Below, piece after piece: positions 12,026 through 12,284 of a stretch of DNA of 12,284 nt (within the stretch, counting starts at the first letter, position 1; each line of letters starts with the position of its first letter). Below the pieces are notes generated by a model. The model did no database searches, was not told the DNA's origin, and worked only from the letters and a program-made list of their open reading frames with translations. The stretch covers positions 1 to 12,284 of the forward strand of contig DATDNP010000085.1 of NCBI GenBank assembly GCA_036518215.1, read 5' to 3'. The position numbers and the translations under genes were made by a program. The DNA is from CF-39 sp036518215 (lineage in GTDB: Bacteria > Chloroflexota > Limnocylindria > P2-11E).

Positions 12026-12284
12026 TGCCGGCGCGCGCGGCCACTCCGTTCGACGCACCGCGCGTCTCTGCGTTGCTCGAACGATCGCTGCGCACGCCCG
12101 AGGCCGTTCTCGCGTCCGCGCTGCCGGTGCCGTTCGCCGCCGGCGCCGTGACGGGTTTCCGCGGGCTCGCGGTCGGTCTCACCGGCATCGTGGGCGGCCG
12201 CCTCCGCTCGTTCCTCGAGGAGTACCGCGGGCAGCTGCGGAGCGCCGCGCTCGTGTATTCGGGCCGGCGGCCGGAGTGGGTCGT
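12025..12284 (+). CDS. Unidentified protein, N-terminal part (runs off right edge)
   Basis: An open frame starts at ATG 12025, overlapping the pdxT stop as TGATG, and continues for 86 codons to the window edge. It begins MPARAATPFDAPRVSALLER, continues with a Gly/Ala-rich hydrophobic stretch (AAGAVTGFRGLAVGL) and then FLEEYRGQLRSAALVYSGRRPEWVV. The opening resembles the first strand and helix of some GNAT acetyltransferases (R-x-AT-x-x-DAP-x-VSALL), but the acetyl-CoA loop is not in view, so no function is assigned. The tight junction suggests co-transcription with pdxST. The reading is supported by the start context, absence of stops and GC-ending codons; a competing minus-strand frame over this stretch looks like a shadow. 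Confidence 0.6.
   Translation, partial: MPARAATPFDAPRVSALLERSLRTPEAVLASALPVPFAAGAVTGFRGLAVGLTGIVGGRLRSFLEEYRGQLRSAALVYSGRRPEWV

Overview
The window is a GC-rich (by eye roughly two-thirds G+C), densely packed bacterial chromosome segment with almost no spacer DNA. Gene content (class A penicillin-binding protein, long-chain polyprenyl synthetase, a holB-ricT pair, pdxS-pdxT, a stand-alone HNH protein), a strong GC-ending codon bias and frequent start codons without a Shine-Dalgarno sequence suggest an uncultured high-GC Chloroflexota-like (for example Limnocylindria-type) soil or freshwater bacterium. This taxonomic guess is inference. No tRNA, rRNA, CRISPR array, insertion sequence or attachment site was seen.

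Layout. 1-434 (minus) is the N-terminal part of a P-loop AAA/STAND-type ATPase whose promoter carries a perfect palindrome. 508-942 (plus) is a small uncharacterised protein. 993-3338 (plus) is a bifunctional peptidoglycan synthase (PBP1A type) and 3383-4360 (plus) a long-chain polyprenyl diphosphate synthase; both plausibly serve the envelope or quinone supply. On the minus strand 6386-4357 is a translationally coupled holB-ricT pair (clamp-loader delta' subunit and a PSP1-domain protein). 6428-7689 is a compact arsenic module: arsR and a 34-residue cysteine-rich peptide on the minus strand, divergent from arsM on the plus strand, with interlocked promoters and two inverted repeats between them. 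10488-7686 (minus) holds an HNH-domain protein followed by two paralogous GT4 glycosyltransferases. 10528-12025 (plus) holds pdxS and pdxT, the DXP-independent pyridoxal phosphate synthase, followed by the start of an unidentified gene.

The most novel-looking element is the six-cysteine peptide overlapping the arsR stop codon by 4 nt, with its own strong ribosome binding site (GGAGG, 7-nt spacing). It is a candidate metalloid-binding micro-protein of the ars module. Arsenic detoxification here seems to rely on methylation (ArsM); no arsB, acr3 or arsC lies in the window.

Two architectural themes recur. Many starts lie 6-9 nt downstream of a TAnnnT hexamer, as expected for leaderless mRNAs, while the arsM and peptide genes have strong Shine-Dalgarno sites. 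Both convergent gene pairs end by sharing one CTAG tetranucleotide that supplies TAG stops to both strands.
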